Source: Neoechinorhynchus agilis (taxonomy: Eukaryota; Acanthocephala). From it: DNA of 64,000 bases. A model generated the notes under the pieces. The model saw nothing but the letters and a program-made list of their open reading frames with translations. It was not told the DNA's origin and ran no database searches. Within the stretch, counting starts at the first letter, position 1. Each line of letters begins with the position of its first letter. The DNA is taken from contig CM121342.1 in assembly GCA_051530055.1 (NCBI GenBank), positions 10,354,001 to 10,418,000 of the forward strand, in the 5' to 3' direction. Positions 11,740-27,504 of the stretch are shown here, piece by piece. The translations under genes and the position numbers were made by a program.

Positions 11740-14095
11740 ATGAACGGTGAACGAGAATCGGACAAGTATTCCGCTCTTCTTGAAGTTGCACTAACGAAAT
11801 GCTTTGGAAGAGTTACTGAAACTAATGGACTCATTTATTGTAGTGGTGAGCACAGTTAAGGTTATATTAGAGGAGGCTATTCAGTGCGAAACGGAAGCTC
11901 TTAAAAGTGAACAGTTGATCGAAGTCAAAAAGTGCAAAGGGAAGAAAGCTGACGGTTGAAAAAGGCAGGCAAAAGTTTCAAGGGTGAATTCTAAGAAACA
12001 GACTAAAGGTTTACTGAAATCGGATAGTGTAGCGATCACAAAGGAGAATGAGGTTTTGGTAGATTCCATCAGTAGGCTAAACTCAATTTATGAAAGTTTG
12101 ATGGATACGAATGGTGTTCTGAAGACTGATAATATTTCCACTTTAACTAGGGACTTAGTACCATCCTTACAGGATATTCAGCCTGTAGTTCCTTATGATG
12201 CCGATATTACTGTGGAGGAGTATGATATTGTGACTGGGATAAAAGTTAACGATCGGAAAAACGGAAGTGATCCAGCTGAAGTAATTACTATGAAAGCTAC
12301 AGTCGAACAAAAGGTCCAAGTAACAGCTGAACGAATAGAAACAAGAGCAAAAGGAGGAACTCCGTCAAAACCAATCAACCCTCTGATTCATTTCGGTAAT
12401 GATACGCCTCCATCGAGGATAGAAATCGCACCATATTTATTTTCGCTGATGCACGCAACCGCCGCCAAATCCTTCGAATCGGTCAACTCCTTTTCCCAGA
12501 CATTCACTCAACTATTCCTCCCCATCAACAGTTATGCGCATTCTATCCAAAAATCCATTTAACCCGAGGCCACGTCTCCTCAAAGTAACTTTTATTTCAC
12601 AATTTGTAGCCTCCCTCTTTCTTAATAGGGGATGCAAACTCCTTACTTCTCAATTTTCTTTTCGTATCTATTCACATAAGAACACATCACAAAATCTTTC
12701 CACATGCCCTCCAAACTCTATCCAGAACTCATCTTCCCAATGTAGCCCGTCACTTTTAGCAAAAACCCACGAACCTCTCCCCCATCTCAAAAAATCGAAG
12801 AATAAGCGACTTCCCAGTTTCTTTGATTACGTGCAACTCCACCGGCGATCGAATAACCACAAAGGTCAATCTCCCAGCACTTCCACATTAAATACTCTCT
12901 TTTTTCCGAATCAAGTAAATAATTATCTCTCCACTCCTACTCAAAATCACCATAAATCGGCCCATCCAATCGTAGCTGATCCATGCAAAGCCCCAACCCT
13001 AAACTCATTTCTATCATTACCATTCAATCATCCCAACTCAAATTTTCGAGTCTCCCCCGGACGTCTCTCTTTGGGATTATCAAGCGTTCTTTGTCGGCAT
13101 CCCGTAACGACCATTTCCTTAACCCACCACCCGCAACGAACGATGCAACTCCGATCTTTCTCACCTCGGCCCCGATTTCCCGAAATAAAAATCCTCTTCT
13201 CCACCGTTTTCTACTCCAATACTCGTTGCCACCTTTCTAAACTAGGTGAAATTTCACTCATTTCATCTACCTCAAAAACCGACGTAGTCATCTTAACAGA
13301 AACGTGGCTTACCCCCCTTCAACAGCGATTCAGCCATCCTTCCCGGATACTCTTCCTTCCGTCCTTATCGCGATGACCGTCCAGGAGGGGGGTCTCAATT
13401 TACGTACGGCAATCGTAACAATACTCTTTATCTCTCACAGGCTCTCTTCAAAACCCCGACTTAGAATTCATCGCAGTCCATCTCATAGCTCCGCTGAGAA
13501 ACGGCCTTGGAGAATTCAACATTGCTGGTGTCTATCGCCCTCCGGCCTCTCGACCTGAGTCCTCTTTGCTCCAAATTGACTCTATGGTAGAGCTCATAAA
13601 TTCCACAAATTCTCAGCATTTCTTGACTTCCCAACTCGTCTTGACACTCACCTCGACAAATTGTTCACAAATATCGAGTCCTACTCATCCGCCTCTAAAC
13701 TCTCTCCCCCGCGAACTCTGACCATTCCTCTGCCCTTATCATTATCTCCACCCCACCTCAGCGTATGAAATCTCCCCGTTTTCCTGTCTGGGATAAACGT
13801 GATCATCACGTCCAAAATTTTATAAAATTATTCAACTCTAGCATCCGCACATCCCATTCTGACAACACAAACGACACCTCAATCATAGAAAATTCCCTAG
13901 CTTCGGCAATTCCCAAGAATTTCATTAGGATCTCCGACCGCGACCATCCATGGATAACCCCAATTCTGAAACTTCTACAAAGGCAAGTTTCTAAGGCCCA
14001 TTGCAGCGGCTTTCTTACGAATAAAATACTTATCGCTCAACGATTGCCTTCAAACGAACTGTGCGCACCGACCAAACAGTCACACTCTTAAAAAT
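11740..14095 (+). mobile_element. Jockey/CR1-like LINE, 5' half, decayed
   Basis: In order: an ORF1-like coding stretch beginning MNGERESDKY (11740-12560), rich in Lys/Glu and coiled-coil-like, clearly homologous to 63378-63830; a Ser/Pro-rich linker (12560-13190); an APE-type endonuclease part around VVILTETWLTP (about 13285) and VYRPPASRPESS (about 13530); and the endonuclease-to-RT linker with DHPWITPILKLLQRQ (about 13945). The RT domain is absent. Frames are interrupted several times. No capsid or LTR is seen. Confidence 0.75.
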
Positions 14096-15146
14096 GAGAT
14101 TCTCAGTGGAACGAACTGCAATGCAGAGAAACTACGACTGTATGTACACGACATGAAAACTATTCGCAACCACCATAAATACGGGGAAGTAGAGGTAATA
14201 TGCAATTTTTTTAATCCTAAAACGTTATGGGAAAAATATTGCAAAAGAATTAATTAAGACATTCCCAAAAGCCTGTCGAGACTTTTCAACGAGGTCTTCA
14301 TGTTATTGGAGAACAGTAGCAATAGACTGTCAATTCGATTTGGAAAGAATGGAATACTCGGGAAGCACAAATGATTAACAAGCGATTTACTACCACTATC
14401 AACAAAGCGCGGGTTAGTCACTCAAGAGGTTTTGTATTGACCTTTTGTTTGTTTACGCTCCAACGTGAAGAAATACCGTTTTTCACAAACAATTGGAGTT
14501 TGATCCCCGAACATCTTAAATTAAGACATCTGATGGTCATTTGTTTCGTTTCAAATTTAGAACGTCTGCTTTGTCTATAGACGCAACCATGGAAGGAATG
14601 GTCAAATGGAGAATATTATCTACTTGGCGGTGAACGACATTCAGGTTTGTAAGAGTCCGTTAACTGTAATGAAGAACGAACATAATAATAACGTAGGTGA
14701 TTTTCGAATTTATCAAGGTACTGTTAAAGTTCTAATGTTTATATTATGCTCAGTTTTTATCATTTTTCAATTTTTTTTTGTGATATAAATCAATTTATTT
14801 TAAAATGATTAAATCGTCCCCCGAACGCTGACCGCATTTCCTCGTTGGATTGCGAGGCTTATTCTTTGTATCAGGAAAATCCTCTCGCGTCGCTCCCCTG
14901 TTTCTGCTGCAAGTCGTCTTCCGAGTTCGGCACAGAATGCTGATTATCCATTCTTCATTAGCAGCCCTCGGTATAACATATAAAATACTTTATCTATGAA
15001 TATTAATAAGACTATGGATAGAAGAAGTATAATCCTATTTAATCGATATGTTTAAGATTATTCTTTTTACCATACACGGCTGAATGAACACACAGTCCAC
15101 CGATTTCGACGGTTATAAGTTTGAGCATCCCTCCTGATTCTCAGAT
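14096..15146. other. Gene-free; ends in a dispersed repeat
   Basis: No gene is seen. 14985-15146 matches 29985-30160 (shared TATAATCCTATTTAATCGAT, TACACGGCTGAATGAAC, CAGATACCTCC). The 30-kb copy has an internal section of about 40 bases missing here, and it includes a B-box-like AGTTTGAACATCC, so a tRNA-derived SINE is possible. The repeat ends exactly where the next exon begins. Confidence 0.5.
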
Positions 15147-15678
15147 ACCTCCAGGAGGCGGGCGCGATCGACGAATTCGCCCATTTTTGTTTTTTCTTAA
15201 ACAATGGGCATGCAGCATTGACATTAATGACCCAAAAAATCATTCTTTATCGAGCTATGCACTTTGTCTTTTGGCGATCCACTTCTTTCAATTTGCATGC
15301 GATCCACTGGTGCTACCGTGTCTTCAAAGGTTATGGCCAGAAATGTTCAGCTTTAGTCGAACTTGCCAAGAACTAGCAAAGGAACATTCGGATCTCGACA
15401 AGATTATTCCTGACAAAGGATGGAAATCTCAAAACAAACAGTGTCTTGGAAGTTTGTTTCACGATTTTCTACTCTACTACAAAGATTTCGATTATGACCA
15501 AATTGTCATCTCAGTTCGTTCAGGACGAAAGTACCACCTAAGCGATCCAGAAGTTCAAGAATATGCAAGCAAGATAAAGTTGGCGAGTTCCTTTATTAAT
15601 GTAGAGGAACCGCTATACTTTTATAACGTCGGGCGATCAGTGAATGAGCGCCGGCATTTTTATCGTTTAAGGATCTAG
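15147..15678 (+). CDS. TUTase / non-canonical poly(A) polymerase, C-terminal half
   Basis: The exon encodes the middle and end of a terminal nucleotidyltransferase of the GLD2/TUT (TENT) type, which adds U or A tails to RNA. RRIRPFLFFLKQWA and SSYALCLLAIHFFQ are the central-domain helices. LGSLFHDFLLYYKDFDYDQI and INVEEPLYFYNVGRSV are the PAP/25A-associated domain. The catalytic palm with the GS and DxD motifs is missing, and I find it nowhere upstream. A repeat ends at the 5' edge and supplies the last CCAG before the exon. Either the upstream exons are far away or lost, or this is a truncated copy. The frame itself is open for about 175 codons. Confidence 0.7.
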
Positions 15679-15905
15679 ATGAGAAGTTGAAGTACGTTGA
15701 AATCGGAAATTGAAATGAAAACAAAGTCAAATGAATTATGAGATGGAGTACAAATGAAATTTGGATTTGTACATGAAACTGGTCCTTCGTTCAGAATATT
15801 GGATTTAGTCGGCATGAGAATAAAACACCCTAATTTGTGTATTAAGCATTCCACCTTGCGAATTTCGTAAAATTGTTGTAACTCTGAATCAACCCTGATT
15901 TACAG

Positions 15906-17487
15906 ATGACATTTTGCCGCTCGTTTTCAGTGATTTATTCGAGCGCGAATGAGAACACCATCGATGTTATAACGGATGAAGGACTTCCAACAGAATTGCA
16001 GAAAAGTCTAAGCCTTCACACTGGTTCGTTCGCAGTCTTTGCAACATCATTGTCGCTATATCCTGAATTCGAGCGACATACGTATTTCGAACATGATTTG
16101 ATTGAGCATATGAAAACAATTTTAAATTTGAGAGTACCCATAGCGCTTGTTGCGTCTGAGGGCAATACGCTTTTCTTCTTACGTGATTGGCTCGGTCTTA
16201 GAAGTCTTGTAATGGAATCAATAAACAAAGAGGGCGAGATTGTCGTTCATTTAAGTAGTACAGATCGATTTGGCAATGGGGATGAAGTTGAATATGGAAA
16301 AGTGTGGTCTTTCGACCTAAAAACTAGACAGACAAAATGCCTATATGCGGATAAGTACGTCGTATCTTCAATCGAGAAGTTAACGGATCAATGTTTAATT
16401 CCACGATTTGTACAAATACTTCGACGAACTGTGAAAGCTCGGTTAAAGCAGAAAACCTTACCTATTTTATTCTCTGGAGGTGTCGATTCGTTATTATTAG
16501 TCAAAATCTGCCTCCAAGAACTCGAGTCGGTAAAAAGAATTTGTCTCATTAACGTAAGTTTCGACGGTGAACACGCACCTGATAGGATATCCGCCAAAGA
16601 AATTCTCGGAACTTTGATGGATAAGCGCATTTGTAAGCACTATATTTGACGTAGGGTTTCTTTTTAGAGCGTCAAATCTTTAGTCATTACTCATTGGATT
16701 GAAGGCTCAATCGAAGATCAAAATGAACTTATCCCAATCGCTCAGTCATGTAAGCCGAACAATAGTGTACTTGATTGGAGTTTGGCGCGTGTTCTTTGGG
16801 TCGCGTTATGGAAATATTCACAATCAAAATGTTGGTCTTCAAACGCAGTCGTTGTAAGTGGACTCGGAGCCGATGAAATTTTCGCTGGATATGCGAGGCA
16901 TTCGCGAGAAACTACAGCCAGCTTACGAAAATGCTTAATGAGCGATCTTGGGAAAGTTGGGAAACGAAATGGAGGCCGCGATGATCGTGTTGCGCTTTTA
17001 TCAACTAAAGGAGGCGAATTGTTTTGTCCGTTTTTAGAGAAGGAAGTTGTTGATTTTGCCATGAACGAAGTCAAAGATGATTTTAAATTGAAAACGGAAA
17101 ACGGCAAAGTTGTTAATAAGTTCATTTTGAGGCAAACTTTAAAGGAATGAAGTTCTCAATTCGAATCAGTTTTAATATTATGGGAGAAAAGAGATTACTT
17201 AAACATCTATTATATTGTTGATTTTTGGTTGATCTTCTCTAAAATTTGTACATATAATCCTGCGCAGAATTTTTTCTATAAAATCAAAACCTAAAAGTAA
17301 ATTTGAGAAAACCATTCCAATAATTAAGCTCGGATGTCCTGAGGATATTGCGATGCGTCCTAAACGAGCAATGCAATTTGGTTCTAATATAGTTAAAGAT
17401 GACAAGACGAGATTCGGTTACAAGTGTAAAAAAGGAGCATGCGAGCTGAATAGTGAAGAAATGATAAAAATTTTGAACAGAATTTAA
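15906..17487 (+). CDS. ASNSD1: Asparagine synthetase domain-containing protein 1
   Basis: A homologue of ASNSD1: an N-terminal class II glutaminase-like fold joined to an asparagine-synthetase ATP-pyrophosphatase domain. Exon 1 (15906-16632) carries LFFLRDWLGLRSLVMES and the PP-loop LFSGGVDSLLLVK. A 51-nt GT-AG intron (16633-16683) follows. Exon 2 has VVSGLGADEIFAGYARHSRE, GGRDDRV and FCPFLEKEVVDFA. The last exon (about 17329-17487) has LGCPEDIAMRPKRAMQFGS. The junction between exon 2 (ending LRQTLK near 17146) and the last exon cannot be closed with GT-AG; the acceptor ATTAAG is normal, the donor is not. The start reads MTFC, so the Cys at position 2 that glutaminases use is absent. TTTACAG directly precedes the ATG. 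Confidence 0.88.
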
Positions 17488-17803
17488 AGCCTAAAAGAGT
17501 TCGTATTCTAAAGATTATTAGTCGATACCGTTTAGAAAAACATAGGTGTAAATAAATTTCAATTGTGCTCAACTTTAAAAAGACAGTTAGACTCCTTAAC
17601 ATGATTATTTTTGAGGTGAATGCGAAAAAAAAACGGTAACGCCATGTTAGAAAAACGCATATAATTTAACCGTTTTAACTAGGCGACTCGTGCGTAAAGG
17701 AAAGATCATTTTTGATTAGTCACGACGAGACATATGCGACATTGTTAAGTATAAAATACCTAAGAAACGGTTAAAAACTCTAAAGTCGTCAGCATTCGTA
17801 ACT

Positions 17804-19167
17804 ATGCCCGCAAAATTTAAAAAGAGGTTGGTTTTTGATCATTTTCTACAACTATCAAGTACCATTTAGAAGCTGTTCCGCAAATACAATCGCTTCATTA
17901 GTCCTCATCATTCTAGGAATAGCTTTAGTAATTTTAGGTATATTTTATTTATAGACGGCCGAAAATATAGTCGCCTTTAGTCCTCGCACTGTTGTTGACG
18001 GATCATCCGACAAAACCAGAATTCAGTTGGTCTTACAATAATATCGACGAATGGAAAGACCATTTTAAGAACTGCGGCGGAAAAAGGCAATCTCCGATTA
18101 ATATTAAACAAGTGCATCCGAACGATGATAATACGACAATACGATTTCACGGGCAATCTGCTCAAAGTGAGTTGACGCTGTGAAATATTTAACCGAAAAA
18201 TGGAATGCAGATTTGCTGGCAAGATTGAGATTCTTTAGAAGAGTTTTAGCGCTACATGAGGACAATACGAACTAATAGATTGACACTATAAATCGCTTAC
18301 TTAAATCTATATCAACGCTACCATTTATCGACCGAAAAAAATTATTTTTTCTTCTATATTTAAGCCACCGTTATCGTCGAACTTGAGGAATTTACGGTTA
18401 TATCGATTATTCAAGATGAAGCAAAAGCCCCAAGAGTTGATCTTCTGAATCGAAACGGATTCAACAATAGATACCAATTTGATCAGTTCCACTTCCATTG
18501 GTCCGACAACAACAAAAACGGCTCCGAGCATCAAATAAACGATACGAGTTACCCACTAGAGGTTAGTCTTTATATTTATTATGTTCGATTATTGCAAAGA
18601 ACACAAGATGCACGCTGTATTCTTCAATACGAAATATAGTGGCGACAAACCTTTGATCGAATTAGACGGTCTTTTAATTTTTTCAAAATTATTTCAAGTT
18701 CGTAATGAAACATAGTGTACATTCAATCTAACAAAATAATATCCAGATTAGCAATAAAGTTTCGAATGAACTTGCATCATTCGTTGAATTACTGAATGAC
18801 ATAAACGAAGACCATGAAGTGGAGCATACACTCAACATTCTAAATTTGTTAGACATTCAAGACAAATTGTACATGTACGACGGATCACTAACTACACCGG
18901 GATGTCATGAAACCGCCACATGGATGGTTATCAAAAACATAGGACATATTCGACCAAAAGACGTAATTTTTTGATAAAAAAACCCCCGAAAACCCACGAA
19001 TTGGTTTAGATGGAAGAGTTTAGAAAACTAAAAGAAAAAAATCCACAGGTAAGAACAAATTAAGTATTGCGCTCACAAGCTACCATGTCCAACATCAGAT
19101 GTTTCCAAATCATCGACAACCTCAAGCGCTCAATGAACGGATCGTAAAACTTGCTCACATCTCATAA
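17804..19167 (+). CDS. Alpha carbonic anhydrase, membrane-anchored
   Basis: Eight small exons, all joined by GT-AG: 17804-17826, 17870-17937, 17981-18166, 18365-18561, 18608-18697, 18747-18962, 19010-19048 and 19099-19167. Together they give 295 residues. Residues 8-40 form a hydrophobic segment (TIASLVLIILGIALVIL plus VLALLL), a signal anchor that places the enzyme at a membrane facing the lumen or outside. The domain follows with RQSPINI, the zinc ligands in QFHFHW and EMH (all three His kept), GSEH, TTPGCHETATW (substrate pocket Thr) and the ending PNHRQPQALNERIV. It interconverts CO2 and bicarbonate and is predicted active. Introns are 43-61 nt except one of about 198 nt. Confidence 0.9.
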
Positions 19168-20152
19168 GTCAAGCTTATTAAATATAATTTTTTCAGATAA
19201 TTTTGAAAATTCGAATGCCCCAGTGCATGGACATAGATAAGTCAATTTTGGGCCCATTGTAAGATAAAAGTACAGATTCTTTTATAAACTCTATAACTAT
19301 AATTTGTCCCTGTCATTAAAAGAGAATATAAGGAAATAAGGTGCAAGTTTATTATCATAGCATTTTGCTGAAGTCTTTGAATGAAACAGATAACCGTAAA
19401 TCAAAGAGTTTGTACATTTGGGTTTAAAAGAAAAGGTTCAATCGACCGTAGGATGCGATCCGACCGCTTTACGTAGGATAGATTTCAGGAATTATAAAAT
19501 GACGGCACAGTTAGTTTACTTATTTTGAATATTGTAACGTTCATCTACATTCACGGACAAGTATTATAAAGGTAAATTTTAAAACGTTATATCAGCCATT
19601 TGAGAATCTTTAAGCGGTTAAATAAACGAAAGTTGCGATTTAGGTTGGGATCGTAAACGTAAAATACGTTAAAGATGCAAATTATAAAAAGCTAGACGTA
19701 AGCGCTTGAGATTGGACCGGAAAAGTAATTCTCTTGCACTTCATGTGCTTTAGTGTTCTGCGATTTCTGGAGAAAGGACCTATAAAATACTTGATATAAT
19801 TCTTTTTATTTTTAGTGAAAATACACAATCAATCCTGGCACTAAAAAAGTAATGCTTTTTAGCGTCGTCTTTATCTAAATTTGAACGTTGCTGATGGGCA
19901 AAATACGTGAGTCTTGAGAACTCAGAAAGTGTTTTTAAGACCTTGTGTGGATAACTTGATAATTTCAAACTAAACTAATTATTTGTTATTAAAAATCGAT
20001 TCGTTTTAACGCTTCTCATTCGAATTCTGGATTTGGTTTGCTTGCGATTGATACAAGTGTTCAGCTTTACGAAAAAGCTTCTTTATTTGATTTTCAACAT
20101 ATTTATACAAATTACTTTCTCATCAACTTCAATATCACTCTTTTCAATTCTA
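19168..20152. other. Intergenic, nothing recognised
   Basis: About 1 kb of AT-rich sequence separates the convergent carbonic anhydrase and METTL18 genes. I see no open frame with family features, no RNA gene and no clear repeat. Confidence 0.4.
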
Positions 20153-21000
20153 TCATGAGAGCAAGATCGAAAAGTAAAAAAAGAATACATGTAACACGAA
20201 CAAACCATTAGATTCACTTTCCCAGACCACTTGAACGTTCCAATTTACGGCAGCTTCTTTAAAAGCAGGAACTGATCCACCTACTCCAAAATAGTGATAC
20301 TTGGAAGCCAACAGAATCACGCCTTGTGATTTGAGAAGAGAATCGAAAAAAGCAAGAAGGTGCGCGTATGATTTTGTTTCATAAATGGTTTCAGCACTCA
20401 ATATTAAATCATATTTTCTTAATCAAGTAGAAAGTGTTATAAATCTAATTGTTTAATTTTACCTGTTTATTTCGTTACTGAATTCAGGAGACCACTTCCC
20501 ATAAAAGAACCTGGACTTGTTTTCGCCAACATTCTCACGAACGCTGTAAATTGTCGCCGAGGTAAGGACGTCCTTGTTCTTTTACAAAACCAATGTTAAT
20601 TTTTAGAACTAATCAGACGTACAAAATCTTGAAAATCGCATAGCCAATCATTGTGTAAAGTAAGCAGTGTAATTCCCGGCAACCCAAGTCCGCATCCGAC
20701 CTTCGAAAGATAACATGAACGAAAACAAATTCCTTAGTTGCAACCTCGATTGCGTCTCCTTTTGTACAAAAGTCGATATTTGAAATATAAGTGGCTAGAT
20801 CAACACTGCATTCCCAGACACTAAATCCACCTTTTAAATAAATACGAAAAGATAATTAAAGTAAATTTGCACAATAACAGACATTTACCTTCATATACAT
20901 TTTTAATTAGATCGCTCTCATGAGATTGTGTTCTTGCTTCAGACGGTCCTTTTAATTTGCGATAAAGGCGAATGCTTCGATCGGTCTTATTAATGAATTT
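20153..21000 (-). CDS. METTL18: Histidine protein methyltransferase 1 (METTL18)
   Basis: METTL18 is a SAM-dependent enzyme that methylates a histidine of ribosomal protein uL3 in vertebrates. Exons run on the minus strand: about 20990-20889 (ending VYEG), 20830-20745 (GFSVWECSVDLATYI), 20700-20623 (VGCGLGLPGITLL, SAM motif I, then DFQDF), 20578-20463 (NKDVLTS to RFFYGKWSPEF) and 20417-20153 (KYDLILSAETIYET, then LLASKYHYFGVGG). All visible introns are GT-AG and 40-58 nt. Every core motif of the family is present. The extreme N-terminus with the start codon was not identified, and the last 15 residues are uncertain. Confidence 0.88.
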
Positions 21001-21334
21001 ACCGAAGTTTTAATTTTATTATATATTCTCTCTACTATATAAAAAGATTTAATTTCATTCAAAATATTTTTCAAACAGTTCCTTTTAATTCAATTTAGTT
21101 TAACTAAACATTCAATGCAGAACTTAGCAATGAGAAGCACGCAAAGATTTTTAGAATACTTCAAATCCCTTATTGTTTAAATAATAAAGCAATCAATTTT
21201 ATCGAACTGTGATAACTGCATTATGAATGTCAAAAATGTGTTAATGTTCTTAATGGATGATATGAAGGATTTTCAGGTAAATTTCTACCAGGATTGGTCG
21301 ATTATAATAATAGCTCAATGTTTTCAGTGTTGAA

Positions 21335-21515
21335 GATGTAGTGATCACAATCCCGGATAAAATATAATTTATTGAAATATTTCGAAAGAGAAAGCCTTGC
21401 CTTATCAGTCATCTAAAAAGGTTTTATATAGTATGACTCGGATACGGGGCGAAGGTTCCTCTCCAAATTTTCAATAAAATATGTTGTATCCGGGGGATTA
21501 TGATCACCGCATCTC
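21335..21515. repeat. Imperfect palindromic MITE-like element
   Basis: The left arm (TGATCACAATCCCGGATAAA, then GAAATATTTCGAAAGAG) is answered by a degenerate inverted arm ending near 21515 (TCCGGGGGATTATGATCACC). The whole folds into one long hairpin. A 64-codon minus frame inside it is a consequence of the arms and not a gene. Confidence 0.65.
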
Positions 21516-21897
21516 CATCTTTTTTCCTGAATTTTTGTCAGGCCAAATGAAGCAAAATCATTAGTGAGATGACTCGAGTTCACTAAATTAACATCAATCT
21601 TTTCCAATTCCTAAAATGTAAAGAAAGTGTTAGACAACAAACAAAGAGTTATACATTTCTCATCATTAATTCTTGGATTTGGAAAGATAGATATTTTAGC
21701 TTCATTTTGATTGACGATTTATTTTTTGAAATGGATATTCACTAGGTTTTTTTAAAACAACAAAATTTCCATTATAACTTGAAAAAAATCCGCGTTCAAA
21801 ATTTGTCGAATAGATCGCTGTACTTTACAAACTTTTGCATAACTCTGGTTAGTGCAGCAATCGCACAACTTTAGATGTGACCTTTTCTGTTCGTAGT

Positions 21898-22255
21898 TTT
21901 AGTTGGTCTAAATATACTCAAGCGGGCAGCCTACTACGGAGTTGACGAACCCGTATAACCGAGTCAAACGAACATTTAAGTTGTCTTGGATCATAATCTT
22001 AGGGGGAAAAGACTTTCTTTTGGTAATTATACTACCCCTCCGGATTCAAAAATTCACTAATTTATTTCCCCGATATTTAACGTCTGAAAATTCCGACATT
22101 TTCCTAAGGATTGTCACTTTTTTACAAGTAAATTATTAGAGTTTCGTTTCATTACTTCCACATAATGACAAACCCACGGGAAAATGTCGCATTTATCGGA
22201 GAAATCAATCAATGAATTTTTGAATCCGGCATTGTGGTAAAACTAAAAAAGAAAG
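21898..22255. repeat. Short dispersed repeat and adjoining hairpin element
   Basis: 21898-21975 shares GGAGTTGACGA-CCCGTATAACCG and GAGTCAAACGAA with 55317-55378. Next to it, 22033-22255 has complementary ends: CGGATTCAAAAATTCA on the left and TGAATTTTTGAATCCGG on the right, with GACATTTTCC matching the other arm. The left arm is related to about 3088-3160. Confidence 0.6.
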
Positions 22256-26236
<3,981 letters not shown>

Positions 26237-26289
26237 AAAATGGCGCTCATATTGATGATGATGATGATGAGGACGATGATAGGTCGAGT

Positions 26290-26640
26290 GGCCTAACGCG
26301 AATAAAACGAAATGCATTCGTTGATCGGTGATGATTTTGCGGGAAATCTCAGAAACGACATGGAGGAGAAAACCCATTCGTTCAGTGTTTTGCCTTTATC
26401 TCTGTGGCAACACAGAATTATGTTTATTCGTTCTAGGAAATGCATAATGTTCACGAGATGTACGACTGGAGCATCCCAGTATGCGATAATTTTCGCAATA
26501 GCGACTATTTTTCCGGGTGCTAACATAAGGCATTATTTAATAGATTGCAAAAATTATCGGATCTGATATGTTCGACGTTCAAAAGAGATAAACGTTGATC
26601 GTACCTAATCGAATTAAGAGAAATTAATAATTAATCACTT
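26290..26640 (+). repeat. Actin 3' flank shared with 30245-30400 and 36050-36400
   Basis: GCGAATAAAACGAAATGCAT and the 100 bases after it recur at 30250-30400. GCTAACATAAGGCATTATTT and GAGATAAACGTTGATCGTAC recur at about 36055 and 36345, there separated by an inserted element. So a dispersed repeat starts within 70 bases of the actin stop codon. A GAT-rich microsatellite lies at 26252-26282. Confidence 0.7.
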
Positions 26641-26889
26641 TATTAAATAGTTAAATACCGAAAAATCGATACTGTAAATTATTAATAATTAACTTAGTTT
26701 AGTTTTATTGAGTCCATATTCGATAAACGGTTTGCTTTGGTCACTTCCTCGTACGATATTGGAGAGAATATCAAAAGTGCAAGAAATAATTGCACCCAGT
26801 AACACTTTGGTACTTCGCATTGATCCGCAAACACTTCGGATTCACATAAAATATCTGCAAAAATATGCTTAGCTTACAGGTTACCACAG

Positions 26890-27358
26890 GCTGAAATACG
26901 TTTGATTTCTCAAGCTCTGAGAGAAATTATCTATACCAAATCGGCGATAAGAAGCGACTTCCACAAAGCCAAGAACATCGCAAATAGACATGAGAAAAGA
27001 ATCCTGACATGTACTGAGAATGACAAACCCAAATATATATGGATAAAATTTGTGGACAATGATATTCAATCGCACCTCAAAGGGGATTTTCGTAACCTGG
27101 ACAAGATGATCAATGTGTATAATACAAAGGGTTGCAGGTATCCCTGAAAACAAGTCGAAATATGAGCTGCATGAAGTTGTATATGAGGTCCACTGCAAAG
27201 ACTGCCCAGTCAAATATGTGGTACGGGCCAAACAGGGACTTAGAAAAAGGATCTCACAGCGCAGATATGCATGTGGGCGTTATGATGCTTCCTCAGCAAT
27301 AGCCAATCACAGGGTGAATTGTGGACATGAAATTGATTTTGATGGCGCTAATGTGTAA
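26890..27358 (+). mobile_element. Penelope-like element, C-terminal fragment (GIY-YIG)
   Basis: Two overlapping frames read like the end of a Penelope-like retroelement. ISQALREIIYTKSAIRSDF leads into a C-terminal endonuclease part with VYEVHCKDCPVKYVV, LRKRISQRRYACGRYDASSA and IANHRVNCGHEIDFDGANV, the arrangement of a GIY-YIG nuclease (Cys-rich knuckle, YV, Arg, then H..N). It is a short, broken remnant; the reverse transcriptase is absent. The family call rests on the layout and not on an alignment. Confidence 0.6.
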
Positions 27359-27504
27359 TTAGCGTATAACCATATATACGGAATCGGTTGATAATGGAAG
27401 CCATCGAAATAGAATGCTCAGTCCAACCGATGGAAGGTAAAATAGTAACAAGGGTTTGACAAACATTTTACCCGATGATAACGCTATGATGTTCGTGTTG
27501 ACGA

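Noticed and set aside
12534-13376. 280-codon frame
   Set aside because: It is the Ser/Pro-rich linker and endonuclease start of a decayed LINE, not a host gene.
16620-16683. Non-canonical first intron in ASNSD1
   Set aside because: Using the later AG at 16683 with the GT at 16633 closes the frame and fits the family alignment.
21413-21607. 64-codon minus-strand frame
   Set aside because: Most of it is the arm of an imperfect hairpin element.
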